Source of the DNA: JAJFKX01 sp965230265
GTDB taxonomy: Bacteria; Pseudomonadota; Gammaproteobacteria; Xanthomonadales; Wenzhouxiangellaceae
Assembly: GCA_965230265.1 (NCBI GenBank)
Contig: OZ245999.1
Span: forward strand, 1,860,001 to 1,924,000
DNA length: 64,000 nucleotides
Direction: 5' to 3'
The translations under genes and the position numbers were made by a program. Below, in pieces: positions 26,773 through 36,022 of this stretch. The notes under the pieces were generated by a model, which was not told the DNA's origin, ran no database searches, and saw nothing but the letters and a program-made list of their open reading frames with translations. Every line of letters starts with the position of its first letter. Position 1 is the stretch's first letter.

Positions 26773-27453
26773 TTATTTATCCGAACGGTGGCTTTGCCGG
26801 TCCAGAATCGCAGCAAACTCATCAGTGAAGTTGTCATAGCGCACTGCCAGACGGTCAACCTGATTGGAGAAGCGGTTATAAGCGATCACTGCCGGAATAG
26901 CTGCAAACAAACCCATCGCCGTGGCAATCAGAGCTTCGGAAATACCGGGCGCCACCATGGCAATGGTGGCCTGTTGCGCTGCACCCAGTGCGCGAAACGA
27001 GGTCATAATGCCCCATACCGTCCCAAACAAACCCACGTAAGGACTGGTTGAACCTACAGTTGCTAAAAAGCTCAGATGATTTTCCAAACGATCCATTTCG
27101 CGGGTCACAGCCACCCGCATACTGCGCTGGGCACCGGCAACCACTGCTTCGGCACTGGCACCACGTTCACGCATCCGCGAAAACTCTTGATAACCCGCTT
27201 CAAACACACGTTCCAGGCCGATATGTGCGCGATCCCCGCGTGCTAGGCCATCATATAATTTGGATAACTCAGAACCTGACCAGAAACGCTCTTCAAAATC
27301 TTCGGCATGATCACTGGCACGATTCAGCATTGACCGTTTTTTAAAAATAATAATCCAGGAAACGAGTGACGCTATTAATAACAACAACATGACCAGCTGC
27401 ACCAACAAGCTGGCACCCATAATCAATTCCAGAATATCCATTTGATCTTGCAT
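26773..27453 (-). CDS. tolQ: Tol-Pal system protein TolQ
   Basis: This 226-residue MotA/ExbB-family protein has three membrane helices: ~15-37 (ASLLVQLVMLLLLIASLVSW), and a pair around 125-190 including VGSTSPYVGLFGTVWGIMTSF and ISEALIATAMGLFAAIPAVIAYN. The Thr and Gly motifs of the proton channel (GLFGTVWGIM) are intact. It is the pentameric stator of the Tol motor. It lies 23 bp after ybgC. Confidence 0.95.
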   Translation of the reverse strand: MQDQMDILELIMGASLLVQLVMLLLLIASLVSWIIIFKKRSMLNRASDHAEDFEERFWSGSELSKLYDGLARGDRAHIGLERVFEAGYQEFSRMRERGASAEAVVAGAQRSMRVAVTREMDRLENHLSFLATVGSTSPYVGLFGTVWGIMTSFRALGAAQQATIAMVAPGISEALIATAMGLFAAIPAVIAYNRFSNQVDRLAVRYDNFTDEFAAILDRQSHRSDK

Positions 27454-27476
27454 AGAGTTTCCTTAAAGTTATCTCT

Positions 27477-27914
27477 TTAATTTATTGTTTCTTCTATTTT
27501 ATTTTTTATATTAACCGGTATACGTACGGGTTGAAACTGGCTGGCTGTCAGACATGCCGCATAGACATCAGCACGTGCAATCAGTTCGCCAGACATACCC
27601 CTGTCTTGCGTTTTCTGCTGTTTGGAAATCACTTGTGTAAAACGCATGCTGGCCGCACCAATCTCAGTTGGAACGGTACTGACCAACAACTCATCGTCCA
27701 AACGCGCCGGGCGTAGAAATTCAATATTCATTCGATGTATAGCAAACACAATATCCTGTTGCTCACTCAAGGCGCCTTGATTCACGCCAAGCTTGCGTAA
27801 CCATTCGGTCCTGCTGCGTTCGAAAAAATGGACATAACGGGCGTGATACACCACACCCCCGCCATCGGTATCTTCCCAGTAGACTCGGACTGGCCATTGA
27901 AAAGTATCATTCAT
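27477..27914 (-). CDS. ybgC: Tol-Pal-associated acyl-CoA thioesterase
   Basis: This 145-residue hot-dog-fold thioesterase has the catalytic region VYWEDTDGGGVVYHARYVHFFE, with the Asp in EDTD, and the central FLRPARLDDEL. YbgC hydrolyses short or medium acyl-CoA thioesters at the inner membrane and is nearly always first in the tol-pal operon, as here. The upstream gap to ruvB (27915-28093) may hold the operon promoter, but I see no strong box. Confidence 0.93.
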   Translation of the reverse strand: MNDTFQWPVRVYWEDTDGGGVVYHARYVHFFERSRTEWLRKLGVNQGALSEQQDIVFAIHRMNIEFLRPARLDDELLVSTVPTEIGAASMRFTQVISKQQKTQDRGMSGELIARADVYAACLTASQFQPVRIPVNIKNKIEETIN

Positions 27915-28093
27915 TAAAGGGTATCCATGCAGTGTGCAGATTGTATGGGTGAATCATTGTTTTTTGATGATTGCGATGTTACTTATCGTTAGACTGTCAT
28001 TTCAGGCTTTTTCGATAAATGTTTAATGAGCTTCTGCACAACCAACATTGGCATTGCATTGGTGCATCAATCATTCAACGCTACCCACCTGGC

Positions 28094-29140
28094 TTATTCT
28101 TTCTTGGAGAATAAATCTCCAGCATTTCCCGGTGGCTTAAGACCCAATAACTGCCAGGCTTTTGCCGTCGCAATACGACCACGCGCTGTGCGACTAAGAT
28201 AGCCTTGCTGAATCAGATACGGCTCAACCACATCTTCCAGCGTACCGCGCTCTTCACTTAATGCCGCCGCCAGGCTATCAATACCCACTGGTCCACCATC
28301 GAATATGTCAACCAGTGTTTGCAGCATGCGTCGATCCATGGTGTCAAAGCCGCGCTCATCTACCTGTAGTAAGTCCATTCCCGCTTTGGCAATATCCAGG
28401 CTAATCACACCATCGCCTTTGACTTCTGCATAGTCACGCACACGGCGCAATAAACGATTGGCAATGCGTGGGGTACCACGTGAACGGCGAGCCACTTCGC
28501 TGGCACCATCAGGTTCAATAGGGATTTCCAGGATGCCTGCAGACCGGGTCACAATTTGAGCCAGCTCTTCAACCGAATAAAACTCCAAACGCTCGACAAT
28601 ACCGAAACGATCCCGTAATGGTGAAGTCAACAGGCCTGCCCGGGTTGTCGCTCCAACCAGTGTAAAGCGTGGCAGATCCAGTTTAATTGAACGGGCAGCA
28701 GGGCCCTCACCGATCATAATATCGATCTGAAAATCTTCCATTGCCGGATAAAGCACCTCCTCCACCACGGGAGAAAGACGGTGTATCTCATCAACAAACA
28801 ACACATCGCCAGGCTGCAGGTTGGTCAAAACAGCAGCCAAATCGCCTGCGCGCTCCAATACCGGTCCTGAGGTTTGACGAATGGCCACATTCAGCTCATT
28901 GGCCACTACATGGGCCAGGGTGGTTTTGCCCAAACCAGGCGGGCCAAAAATCAGAACATGATCCAGTGCCTCCTGACGTTGACGTGCTGCCTGGATATAA
29001 ATTTCCAGTTTTTCACGCATTGCAGGCTGGCCAATATATTCATCCAGGCTTTTAGGTCGTAAAGACAACTCGGCAGCACGTTCTTCGGTGCTTGCTGCTG
29101 GCTCCAATATGCGATCCGGGGCGGTATAAGATTCAACCAT
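28094..29140 (-). CDS. ruvB: Holliday junction branch migration ATPase RuvB
   Basis: This 348-residue AAA+ motor has Walker A GPPGLGKTTLAH, Walker B LFVDEIHRLS, sensor 1 GATTRAGLL, the arginine finger region in SPLRDRFG, and a C-terminal winged helix (GYLSRTARGRIAT). It drives branch migration with RuvA. ATG 29140 is chosen; an upstream TTG 29149 abuts the ruvA stop and is less likely. It lies last in ruvC-ruvA-ruvB. Confidence 0.96.
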   Translation of the reverse strand: MVESYTAPDRILEPAASTEERAAELSLRPKSLDEYIGQPAMREKLEIYIQAARQRQEALDHVLIFGPPGLGKTTLAHVVANELNVAIRQTSGPVLERAGDLAAVLTNLQPGDVLFVDEIHRLSPVVEEVLYPAMEDFQIDIMIGEGPAARSIKLDLPRFTLVGATTRAGLLTSPLRDRFGIVERLEFYSVEELAQIVTRSAGILEIPIEPDGASEVARRSRGTPRIANRLLRRVRDYAEVKGDGVISLDIAKAGMDLLQVDERGFDTMDRRMLQTLVDIFDGGPVGIDSLAAALSEERGTLEDVVEPYLIQQGYLSRTARGRIATAKAWQLLGLKPPGNAGDLFSKKE

Positions 29141-29149
29141 AGTGATCAA

Positions 29150-29743
29150 TCAGCCTTTTTTACCTGCCTGTTGCAAGGCAGCACGAATCAATGCCTCAGT
29201 GGATAAATCGTCACCGGGCACGCTTTTAATCAAGCGCTCTGCTTCGGCAGCTTTATAACCGAGCCCTTCCAGCGCATTCCTGGCTTCGGCCTGAGCCCCA
29301 CCAGAAGCAGCCATTACCGAGCCAGTTGCCACACTATCGCTTTCACCCAGTTTATCGCGCAACTCCATCACCAAACGCTCTGCTGTCTTTTTCCCCACCC
29401 CGGGTATTCGGGTTAATGCCGTCACATCTGCGGCTTGTATCGCAGCGGTAAACTCAGCAGGGTTCATACCGGATAAAATCCCCAGTGCCATTTTAGAGCC
29501 CACGCCGCTGATCTTCAGTAAGCTGCGGAATAACTGCCGTTGACCTGGCTGTATAAAACCATACAAACTGTGGCTGTTTTCAGTAATCTGCAGATGCGTA
29601 ATCAGAGTGACAGGCTGCCCTGTTTCCGGCAACTCGCCAAACAGTGACAAAGGCACTTCTATCTCGTAACCCACACCGTTGACATCGACCATCACCTCCG
29701 GGGGTTGTTTATACACCAAAAGACCTTGTAAACGACCAATCAT
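29150..29743 (-). CDS. ruvA: Holliday junction DNA-binding protein RuvA
   Basis: This 197-residue protein has an N-terminal OB fold (MIGRLQGLLVYKQPPEVMVDVNG-type start), helix-hairpin-helix motifs in LLKISGVGSKMALGILSG and RIPGVGKKTAERLVMEL, and a C-terminal RuvB-binding domain (NALEGLGYKAAEAERLI). It recognises the four-way junction as a tetramer and recruits RuvB. It is 16 bp after ruvC. Confidence 0.96.
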   Translation of the reverse strand: MIGRLQGLLVYKQPPEVMVDVNGVGYEIEVPLSLFGELPETGQPVTLITHLQITENSHSLYGFIQPGQRQLFRSLLKISGVGSKMALGILSGMNPAEFTAAIQAADVTALTRIPGVGKKTAERLVMELRDKLGESDSVATGSVMAASGGAQAEARNALEGLGYKAAEAERLIKSVPGDDLSTEALIRAALQQAGKKG

Positions 29744-29759
29744 TAAACTTTATCCATTA

Positions 29760-30263
29760 TCAAGTTCCACCAGCTGCCTGAGACAAACGCTGACTGGTTT
29801 CCGCATGATGTTGATCGCAAAGCGCTACCGCCAATGCATCGGCAGCATCGGCAGGGATTTTACCTTGCAGATTCAATAATATTTTGACCATATGCTCAAC
29901 CTGACCTTTATCAGCGTGACCTCGCCCTACCAGCGCTTTTTTGACCGCATTGGGTGAATATTCGGCAACTGACAAACCTGTTTGTACAATGGCGCAAACA
30001 GCAGCCCCACGAGCATGGCCCAATTTCAGTGAAGACTCTGCATTGTTATTAACAAACACTCTTTCCACCGCTACCCGCTCGGGGTTAAAGCGTTGCAGTG
30101 TGGCGGTGATTTCACGAAAAATTTCGCCAATGCGCTCAGCAAAATCACCTTCCACCGTGCGAATTGTACGGTAGTGTACGCAGTGAGCCTGCCCACCCTC
30201 ACAATCGATCACACCGACACCCGTGCAACGTGAACCCGGATCAACACCCAGAATACGCATCAT
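29760..30263 (-). CDS. ruvC: Holliday junction resolvase RuvC
   Basis: This 167-residue RNase H-fold endonuclease has catalytic acidic residues in ILGVDPGSR (Asp), VAVERVFV (Glu) and the C-terminal ADAADALAVAL (Asp pair). It resolves junctions processed by RuvAB. Two adjacent ATGs (30263, 30260) are possible starts. It lies 33 bp after yebC, the usual order yebC-ruvC-ruvA-ruvB. Confidence 0.96.
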   Translation of the reverse strand: MMRILGVDPGSRCTGVGVIDCEGGQAHCVHYRTIRTVEGDFAERIGEIFREITATLQRFNPERVAVERVFVNNNAESSLKLGHARGAAVCAIVQTGLSVAEYSPNAVKKALVGRGHADKGQVEHMVKILLNLQGKIPADAADALAVALCDQHHAETSQRLSQAAGGT

Positions 30264-30296
30264 GCTGCCATTAAAACATGGTCTCTAAAGAGACGC

Positions 30297-31037
30297 TCAG
30301 TCATCGTATGCACTGTCAGGGATGTCAGCATTGGAATACACGTTTTGCGTATCATCAAGATCTTCCAGGACATCAATCAGTTTGATGACTTTTCGGCCAG
30401 TATCCTGATCCAGTTCCACTTCTGTGCTGGCACGCATGGTCACCTCAGCATTGACCGGTTCAAAACCGGCATCGACCAAAGCCTGTTTCACCTCAATATA
30501 GGCCTCCGGTGTAGTGTGAACCTCAATTGAATCATCATCCGAAGTAATGATGTCCTCTGCTCCTGCATCCAGGGCCGCTTCCATTACGCTGTCTTCATCG
30601 GTACCTGGGGGGTAATTCAGCACGCCCAGCTTATCGAACAGATACGCCACCGAACCATCTGTACCCAGGTTACCGTTATGTTTACTAAACGCATGCCGAA
30701 CATCTGAAACGGTGCGGTTGCGGTTATCGGTCAGACATTCAATCAAAATAGCAACGCCACCCGGCCCGTAACCTTCATAACTGATTTCTTCATATTGCAC
30801 ACCTTCCAATTCACCCGTGGCTTTTTTGATGGCTCGTTCGATGGTGTCTTTGGGCATATTGGCACTGTTGGCCTTGTCAACAGCCAAACGCAATGCCGGA
30901 TTGGCATCAGGATCTCCTCCGCCTTGTCTGGCGGCGACGCTAATCTCACGAATCAGGCGAGTAAATACTTTGCCACGCTTGGCATCAATCTTCGCCTTCT
31001 TATGCTGAATATTCGCCCATTTACTATGTCCTGCCAT
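30297..31037 (-). CDS. yebC: YebC/PmpR-family protein
   Basis: This 246-residue protein begins MAGHSKWANIQHKKAKIDAK, the family hallmark, followed by GGGDPDANPALRLAVDKA, NMPKDTIERAIKKATG and YEGYGPGGVA. It has been described as a DNA-binding transcriptional regulator (PmpR in Pseudomonas) and, more recently, as a factor that relieves ribosome stalling at proline runs. I cannot choose between these from sequence. It is the first gene of the ruv cluster; its start is divergent from the CrbS kinase across 282 bp. Confidence 0.95.
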   Translation of the reverse strand: MAGHSKWANIQHKKAKIDAKRGKVFTRLIREISVAARQGGGDPDANPALRLAVDKANSANMPKDTIERAIKKATGELEGVQYEEISYEGYGPGGVAILIECLTDNRNRTVSDVRHAFSKHNGNLGTDGSVAYLFDKLGVLNYPPGTDEDSVMEAALDAGAEDIITSDDDSIEVHTTPEAYIEVKQALVDAGFEPVNAEVTMRASTEVELDQDTGRKVIKLIDVLEDLDDTQNVYSNADIPDSAYDD

Positions 31038-31153
31038 AACTGCTTCTTTGTCTGTTCAAAAAAGAAGTATTTTAACAGTTCCAGGTAATGCCGGGTGGTT
31101 GTATAAGATGTTGGAATACCGTTGCTGTACATTACCTGTTTTCAAGAACATGA

Positions 31154-31181
31154 TTGACGATCAAAACATGGGTTTTAAAAT
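31154..31181 (+). promoter_or_regulatory. Candidate promoter of the CrbS-type kinase gene
   Basis: TTGACG (31154-31159) and TAAAAT (31176-31181) are separated by 16 bp; each differs from consensus at one base. A transcript from here would have a leader of about 130 nt before ATG 31320. Confidence 0.4.
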
Positions 31182-31319
31182 GTGATCGAATCCCATTTGC
31201 CAGCAGAAAAACCAGGCAAGCCATTGTGATTGGGATAATGTCCTGTAAAAACCGGCCCTGTTCAAGCCCCCTCAGCCATTAGCCAACGCTTTCAAAAAAC
31301 ATGCACCCAATGCCAACCC

Positions 31320-34300
31320 ATGGCAGACTTACACCATCATGAATCGACACAAACCGCAATCATGCTAATGAACCCTTGGTTTATTGTGCTGCTGGCACTG
31401 GCTTACGTGCTGGTGTTGTTTGCTATTGCCTATTTTGCCGATAACAGTCCAAAGGCAAACAAGCTAACCAAAATCACGCCCTGGGTTTACCCATTGTCGT
31501 TAGCCGTTTATTGCACCTCCTGGACTTTTTTTGGTGCAGTGGGAACAGCAGCCAAAAGTGGTTGGAATTATTTGCCTCTGTATCTTGGCCCGATATTGGT
31601 GATGCTGCTTGGCTACGATTTACTCAAGCGCATGATTAATATCAGTAAAAAGCACCGAATCACTTCCATCGCTGACTTCATTGCTTTCCGCTTCGGTCGC
31701 GACCGCATGCTGGCTTTATTGGTTACGATCGCATCGGTGGTCGGGTCAATCCCGTATATCGCTTTACAGTTAAAAGCCATCACTGCAGGCTTTAACACCA
31801 TCACCGAACATCAAGGCATAAGTCAGGCTTTACCTTCCAGCGTTACTGCATTGATTTTGACTTTTGTCATGGCATTGTTCTCGATGTTTTTTGGGACCCG
31901 AAACCTGGATGCCAGTGAACACCATCGCGGCATGATGTGGGCCATTGCTTTTGAGTCATTGGTGAAGTTATCAGCATTCGTTGCCATAGGCCTGTTCGTG
32001 ATCTTTCAGGTTATGGGTGGTCCCGGAGAGTTTGCCAATATCCTGCAGCAAAACCTGCAAACCAACCCGCGCTTTAGTGACTGGAGCTTAGATGCCGGTT
32101 TTTTGGTCAATACCTTAATCGCAATGGCTGCCGTGATCTGTCTGCCACGGCAGTTTCATGTGGCCGTAGTGGAAAATAAATCCATTCGTGATCTACGCAC
32201 TGCACGTTGGGCCTTTCCTTTATATCTGCTCATCTTCAGCTTATTTGTATTGCCCATTTCGTTGGGTGGATCAATGTTATTTTCCAATCAGGATGTTAAC
32301 CCTGACAGTTATATATTGGCTGTGCCTTTAGTAGAGAACAGCCCTTTCATGGCTTTGGTTGCCTTTATCGGCGGCTTTTCAGCAGCCACTGGCATGGTCA
32401 TCGTATCAACCGTGGCACTGGCAACCATGATCAGCAACGATCTGGTGATGCCGCTGTTGTTACGAAGCCGAACCTTGCTAAACATGACACAGCACAATAT
32501 CAGCCGTATTTTGATGCTGGCAAGGCGAATTTCCATCCCGGCCATTGCTCTTACTGCGTATGTTTATCACCTACAAATCGAACGCAATGAATCATTAACA
32601 ACAATAGGTCTGCTATCGTTTTCTGCCGTTGCGCACTTTGCTCCACCATTGGTGCTTGGTCTGTACTGGAAACGCGTTAACCGACTTGCAGCACGGGCAG
32701 GCTTAATTGTTGGCTTTAGTGCTTGGTTTATGGTGTTGTTTTTGCCTTCGTTCGTTAGCATTGAACAACCGTTAGCACAAATTAATCAACTACCATTATG
32801 GAATGAACTGCTGCATACCCTCGCCTATAGCGAGTTCAGCACCCGCGTTGGTCTTTCATTGCTATTAAATGGTCTGACAATACTCTTATTTACCTATTTT
32901 AGTACCGGCACTCGCAGCGAAGCCTGGGTACTCGAAAATATGGGTGTGTCAGGTGAGCAACAACAAACTGAAGAAGGCTTAATCAAAATTGACGAGCTAA
33001 TGGAAGTGATTGCCCGGTTTATCGGCAAGGAACGCACCCACAGTGCCTATACCTCTTATCTCGGCCATGATAACAATCAGTTTAAAGGTCAACTGGCTAC
33101 ACCGGCACTGATTCAGTTTACTGAACGATTATTAGCAGGCTCTATCGGTATTGCCTCGGCACGCACTGTTTTAACAGTCGCCTTGCAACGCCAGGGGTTG
33201 GGCGCCAATGATGTTCTGCAGTTACTGGATCAAACCTCTCGTGCGGTCCGTTTTAATCGGCGCATCTTAGAAACCACACTGAACAATATCAGTGAAGCAG
33301 TTTATGTTGTCGATGAGAACCTACAGCTGATCGGTTGGAATATTCGCTATGAACAACTGTATCAATTCCCCAAAGGCATTCCCTATCAGGGCCAACCAGT
33401 GGTGGAGCTGTTTCGGTATTGCAGTCGTGAGGGTCAGATGACGGGCCCAGAGGTTCAGCACAGAATCAATCGTCGTTTGCACCAAATGCGCAACGGTGAA
33501 TATTATCGTGAGGTTCACCAATGGCCGGACAATCGTGAAATTGAAATGCATGGTATCCCGATGCCAGGTGGTGGTTACCTGTCAACTTTCACCGACATCA
33601 CTGAATACAAGCGCAATGAACAAGCCCTGCGTGAGAGTGAGCAAAGTGTCCGGTTATATACCGATAATGCACCAGCAATGCTCAACTATGTCGATAAAAA
33701 CCAGGTGGTGCGCTTTGCCAATCGTGCCTATGCCGATTTTCATGGCAAACCAATGCAGGATGTTGTTGGGTATAAAATTTCCGAGCTACTGGGCAAGCAG
33801 GAATATGAAAACCGTTTGCCACAGATACAAAACGCCCTGAACGGCATACGCCAGGAATATGAAGATGAGTTTGTGCGCTTTGATAAACAACGACTGTATT
33901 TGCTGATCACCTATATCCCTGATTTTGATGATGATAAACAGGTGCGCGGTTTTTTTGGGGTATTACAGGACATCTCGCAACGCCGTGAAGCAGAGCTGGC
34001 AGTTGAAGAGGCCAATGTCATGCTGGAGCAAAGGGTTTTCGAACGCACGCAGGAATTGGAGGAGATCAATACAGAACTGATCATCGCGCGTGAAGAGGCG
34101 GAAACAGCCAATCAGAGTAAAACCCGATTTTTAGCAGCCGCCAGCCATGACCTGTTGCAACCCATGAATGCTGCCCGTTTATTTGTTTCGGTGTTACAGC
34201 AACAGCGTGATGCACTACAAAACCCTCAGCAAAAGTTGCTGGATCGTATTGACAGCAGCCTGGATGCTGCTGAGGAGCTACTGACCGCATTACTGGATAT

Positions 34301-35225
34301 TTCCAAGCTTGATTCGGGTTATATGCTGCCAAAACTGAACACCGTTTCCGTTGAAGTGTTATTCAACAAACTGGTAAAACAGTTTGCCCCCTTATGTGAA
34401 GGGAAGAACATCGAACTTCGCACTCGCTGCCGCGACTACTGGGTATACAGCGACCAGCAAATGCTACAAAGAATCCTGCAAAATCTATTGGCAAATGCCG
34501 TACGCTATACCACCAGCGGCGGCATATTACTCAGCAGCCATAAACGTGGCACCGATATTGAAATCGGCGTATGGGACACTGGCGTGGGTATTGCCGAAGA
34601 AGACCAGCAATCGATATTTGCCGAATTTCACCGTTTGGATGCCGGTAAGCGCATGGATGAAAGGGGTCTGGGGTTGGGGCTGGCGATCAGTGAGCGTATG
34701 GCCAATATTTTGGGCCACAAGCTGGACGTTCATTCGCGATTGCATCATGGTAGCCACTTCTGGTTACGCGCCAAACAAATGCCTACGCGAACACCTTTGC
34801 AAAACCAGCCAGTCAGTGACTTGAACCAGTCCTATAACACACTACAGGGGCTGAAAGTTCTATGCATCGATAATGAAGTAGAAATTTTGCATGGCATGGA
34901 AGCCTTGTTACGCGGCTGGGGTTGTAATGTACAAACCGCCTTTGATTACCTGGATGCTCAGGAACAGCTAAACCAAAACAACAATATCGATTTTATTCTG
35001 GCCGACTACCATCTGGCACCAGATCGTAACGGTGTGGATTTGGTCAGCGATTTACAGTCTCAATATGGTTCACAAATACATGTCATCATCATTACTGCTG
35101 ATCGCTCCCCCGAGCTGGAAAGCAAAATCAGTCATCATAAATTTGGGCTGTTGAGTAAACCCGTCAAACCAGCTGCATTGCGCAGCTTGATGCGTAATAT
35201 TTTGCGCCAATCCAATCTTGATTGA
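31320..35225 (+). CDS. crbS: CrbS-type symporter/PAS/hybrid sensor histidine kinase
   Basis: This 1301-residue protein has an N-terminal sodium:solute symporter-like membrane domain (residues ~17-530, about 13 helices, with CTSWTFFGAVGTAAKSGWNY and FSAATGMVIVST). A linker of about 120 residues follows, then two PAS-like regions (~650-770 and ~780-890), a HisKA domain with His943 in AASHDLLQPMNAARLF, a GHKL ATPase (GVWDTGVGIAEEDQ, ERGLGLGLAISERM) and a receiver domain with Asp1229 in ILADYHL. This is the layout of CrbS (MxtR in Pseudomonas), which controls acetyl-CoA synthetase and the acetate switch through CrbR. The two neighbouring genes are exactly a CrbR-like regulator and acs, which strongly supports this. 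ATG 31362 and 31368 are possible internal starts. Confidence 0.88.
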   Translation: MADLHHHESTQTAIMLMNPWFIVLLALAYVLVLFAIAYFADNSPKANKLTKITPWVYPLSLAVYCTSWTFFGAVGTAAKSGWNYLPLYLGPILVMLLGYDLLKRMINISKKHRITSIADFIAFRFGRDRMLALLVTIASVVGSIPYIALQLKAITAGFNTITEHQGISQALPSSVTALILTFVMALFSMFFGTRNLDASEHHRGMMWAIAFESLVKLSAFVAIGLFVIFQVMGGPGEFANILQQNLQTNPRFSDWSLDAGFLVNTLIAMAAVICLPRQFHVAVVENKSIRDLRTARWAFPLYLLIFSLFVLPISLGGSMLFSNQDVNPDSYILAVPLVENSPFMALVAFIGGFSAATGMVIVSTVALATMISNDLVMPLLLRSRTLLNMTQHNISRILMLARRISIPAIALTAYVYHLQIERNESLTTIGLLSFSAVAHFAPPLVLGLYWKRVNRLAARAGLIVGFSAWFMVLFLPSFVSIEQPLAQINQLPLWNELLHTLAYSEFSTRVGLSLLLNGLTILLFTYFSTGTRSEAWVLENMGVSGEQQQTEEGLIKIDELMEVIARFIGKERTHSAYTSYLGHDNNQFKGQLATPALIQFTERLLAGSIGIASARTVLTVALQRQGLGANDVLQLLDQTSRAVRFNRRILETTLNNISEAVYVVDENLQLIGWNIRYEQLYQFPKGIPYQGQPVVELFRYCSREGQMTGPEVQHRINRRLHQMRNGEYYREVHQWPDNREIEMHGIPMPGGGYLSTFTDITEYKRNEQALRESEQSVRLYTDNAPAMLNYVDKNQVVRFANRAYADFHGKPMQDVVGYKISELLGKQEYENRLPQIQNALNGIRQEYEDEFVRFDKQRLYLLITYIPDFDDDKQVRGFFGVLQDISQRREAELAVEEANVMLEQRVFERTQELEEINTELIIAREEAETANQSKTRFLAAASHDLLQPMNAARLFVSVLQQQRDALQNPQQKLLDRIDSSLDAAEELLTALLDISKLDSGYMLPKLNTVSVEVLFNKLVKQFAPLCEGKNIELRTRCRDYWVYSDQQMLQRILQNLLANAVRYTTSGGILLSSHKRGTDIEIGVWDTGVGIAEEDQQSIFAEFHRLDAGKRMDERGLGLGLAISERMANILGHKLDVHSRLHHGSHFWLRAKQMPTRTPLQNQPVSDLNQSYNTLQGLKVLCIDNEVEILHGMEALLRGWGCNVQTAFDYLDAQEQLNQNNNIDFILADYHLAPDRNGVDLVSDLQSQYGSQIHVIIITADRSPELESKISHHKFGLLSKPVKPAALRSLMRNILRQSNLD

Positions 35226-35260
35226 AGCCAAACACCCTAAAAATGATCACCTGCGCGCTA

Positions 35261-35279
35261 ATTATTGCCATGCAATAAT
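35261..35279. terminator. AT-rich hairpin between convergent crbS and crbR
   Basis: ATTATTGC and GCAATAAT form a perfect 8-bp stem with a CAT loop, between the 3' ends of crbS and crbR. It lacks a clear T run, so it is a weak candidate for a bidirectional terminator. Confidence 0.35.
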
Positions 35280-35310
35280 AATCTAAGATTGGTATTGCCT
35301 GGCCTTGAGG

Positions 35311-35976
35311 TCAGTCCATTTTTAATGGCGGCGCGACTGCCAGTTGATTGGCTGCCAGTACCGCCTGAGTGCGATTGGTGACGCCTAGCTTACGCATAAT
35401 GGCTGTAACATGCACTTTAATCGTGGCCTCGGAAACATCCAATTCATGGGCGATCTGTTTGTTTAACATGCCTTGAGAGATCATACCCAGCACACGAAAC
35501 TGCTGCGGTGTTAACTGTTTCATCCGCTCGGCCAGCTCTATCTCTGATGTTGTACGGCCAGGTATATCACCACTGGCAGCCTCCGGCAGCCAAACATCAC
35601 CACGCAAGATGGTGTTAATGGCATCCAAAATGCTTTCAACCGATGATGATTTAGGAATAAAACCAGCCGCCCCGTGTTCAATGGAACGCTGCATAATCAT
35701 TGGATCTTCATTGGCCGAAACCATTACCACAGGCAAATCCGGCACTCGCTTGCACAAATACACCAACCCAGAGAAACCCTGCATTCCAGGCATATGCAAA
35801 TCCAACAAAACCAAATCCACATTAGGCGTTGTTTCAATCAGTTTTTCGAGACTGCTGAAATCATTGGCATCAATAAACTCAATGCCATTATGGAGTTGCT
35901 TAAGTGCTTGCTGGATAGCATTACGAAACAACGGGTGATCGTCGGCTACTATTACACGTTCAGGTATTGGTTGCAT
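35311..35976 (-). CDS. crbR: CrbR-type NarL/LuxR-family response regulator
   Basis: This 221-residue regulator has a receiver domain (VIVADDHPLFRNA, phospho-acceptor Asp59 in VLLDLHMPG, AGFIPKSSS) and a C-terminal LuxR-type helix-turn-helix (LTPQQFRVLGMISQGMLNKQIA, VSEATIKVHVTAIMRKLGV). It matches CrbR/ErdR, the partner of CrbS and activator of acs in Vibrio and Pseudomonas. It is 46 bp downstream of acs on the same strand, so activation of acs should also raise regulator levels, if they are cotranscribed. Partner choice rests on context. Confidence 0.87.
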   Translation of the reverse strand: MQPIPERVIVADDHPLFRNAIQQALKQLHNGIEFIDANDFSSLEKLIETTPNVDLVLLDLHMPGMQGFSGLVYLCKRVPDLPVVMVSANEDPMIMQRSIEHGAAGFIPKSSSVESILDAINTILRGDVWLPEAASGDIPGRTTSEIELAERMKQLTPQQFRVLGMISQGMLNKQIAHELDVSEATIKVHVTAIMRKLGVTNRTQAVLAANQLAVAPPLKMD

Positions 35977-36022
35977 GAAATATGTCCTCGGACATTGTTT
36001 ATAATAATCTGTCGTTTACCAC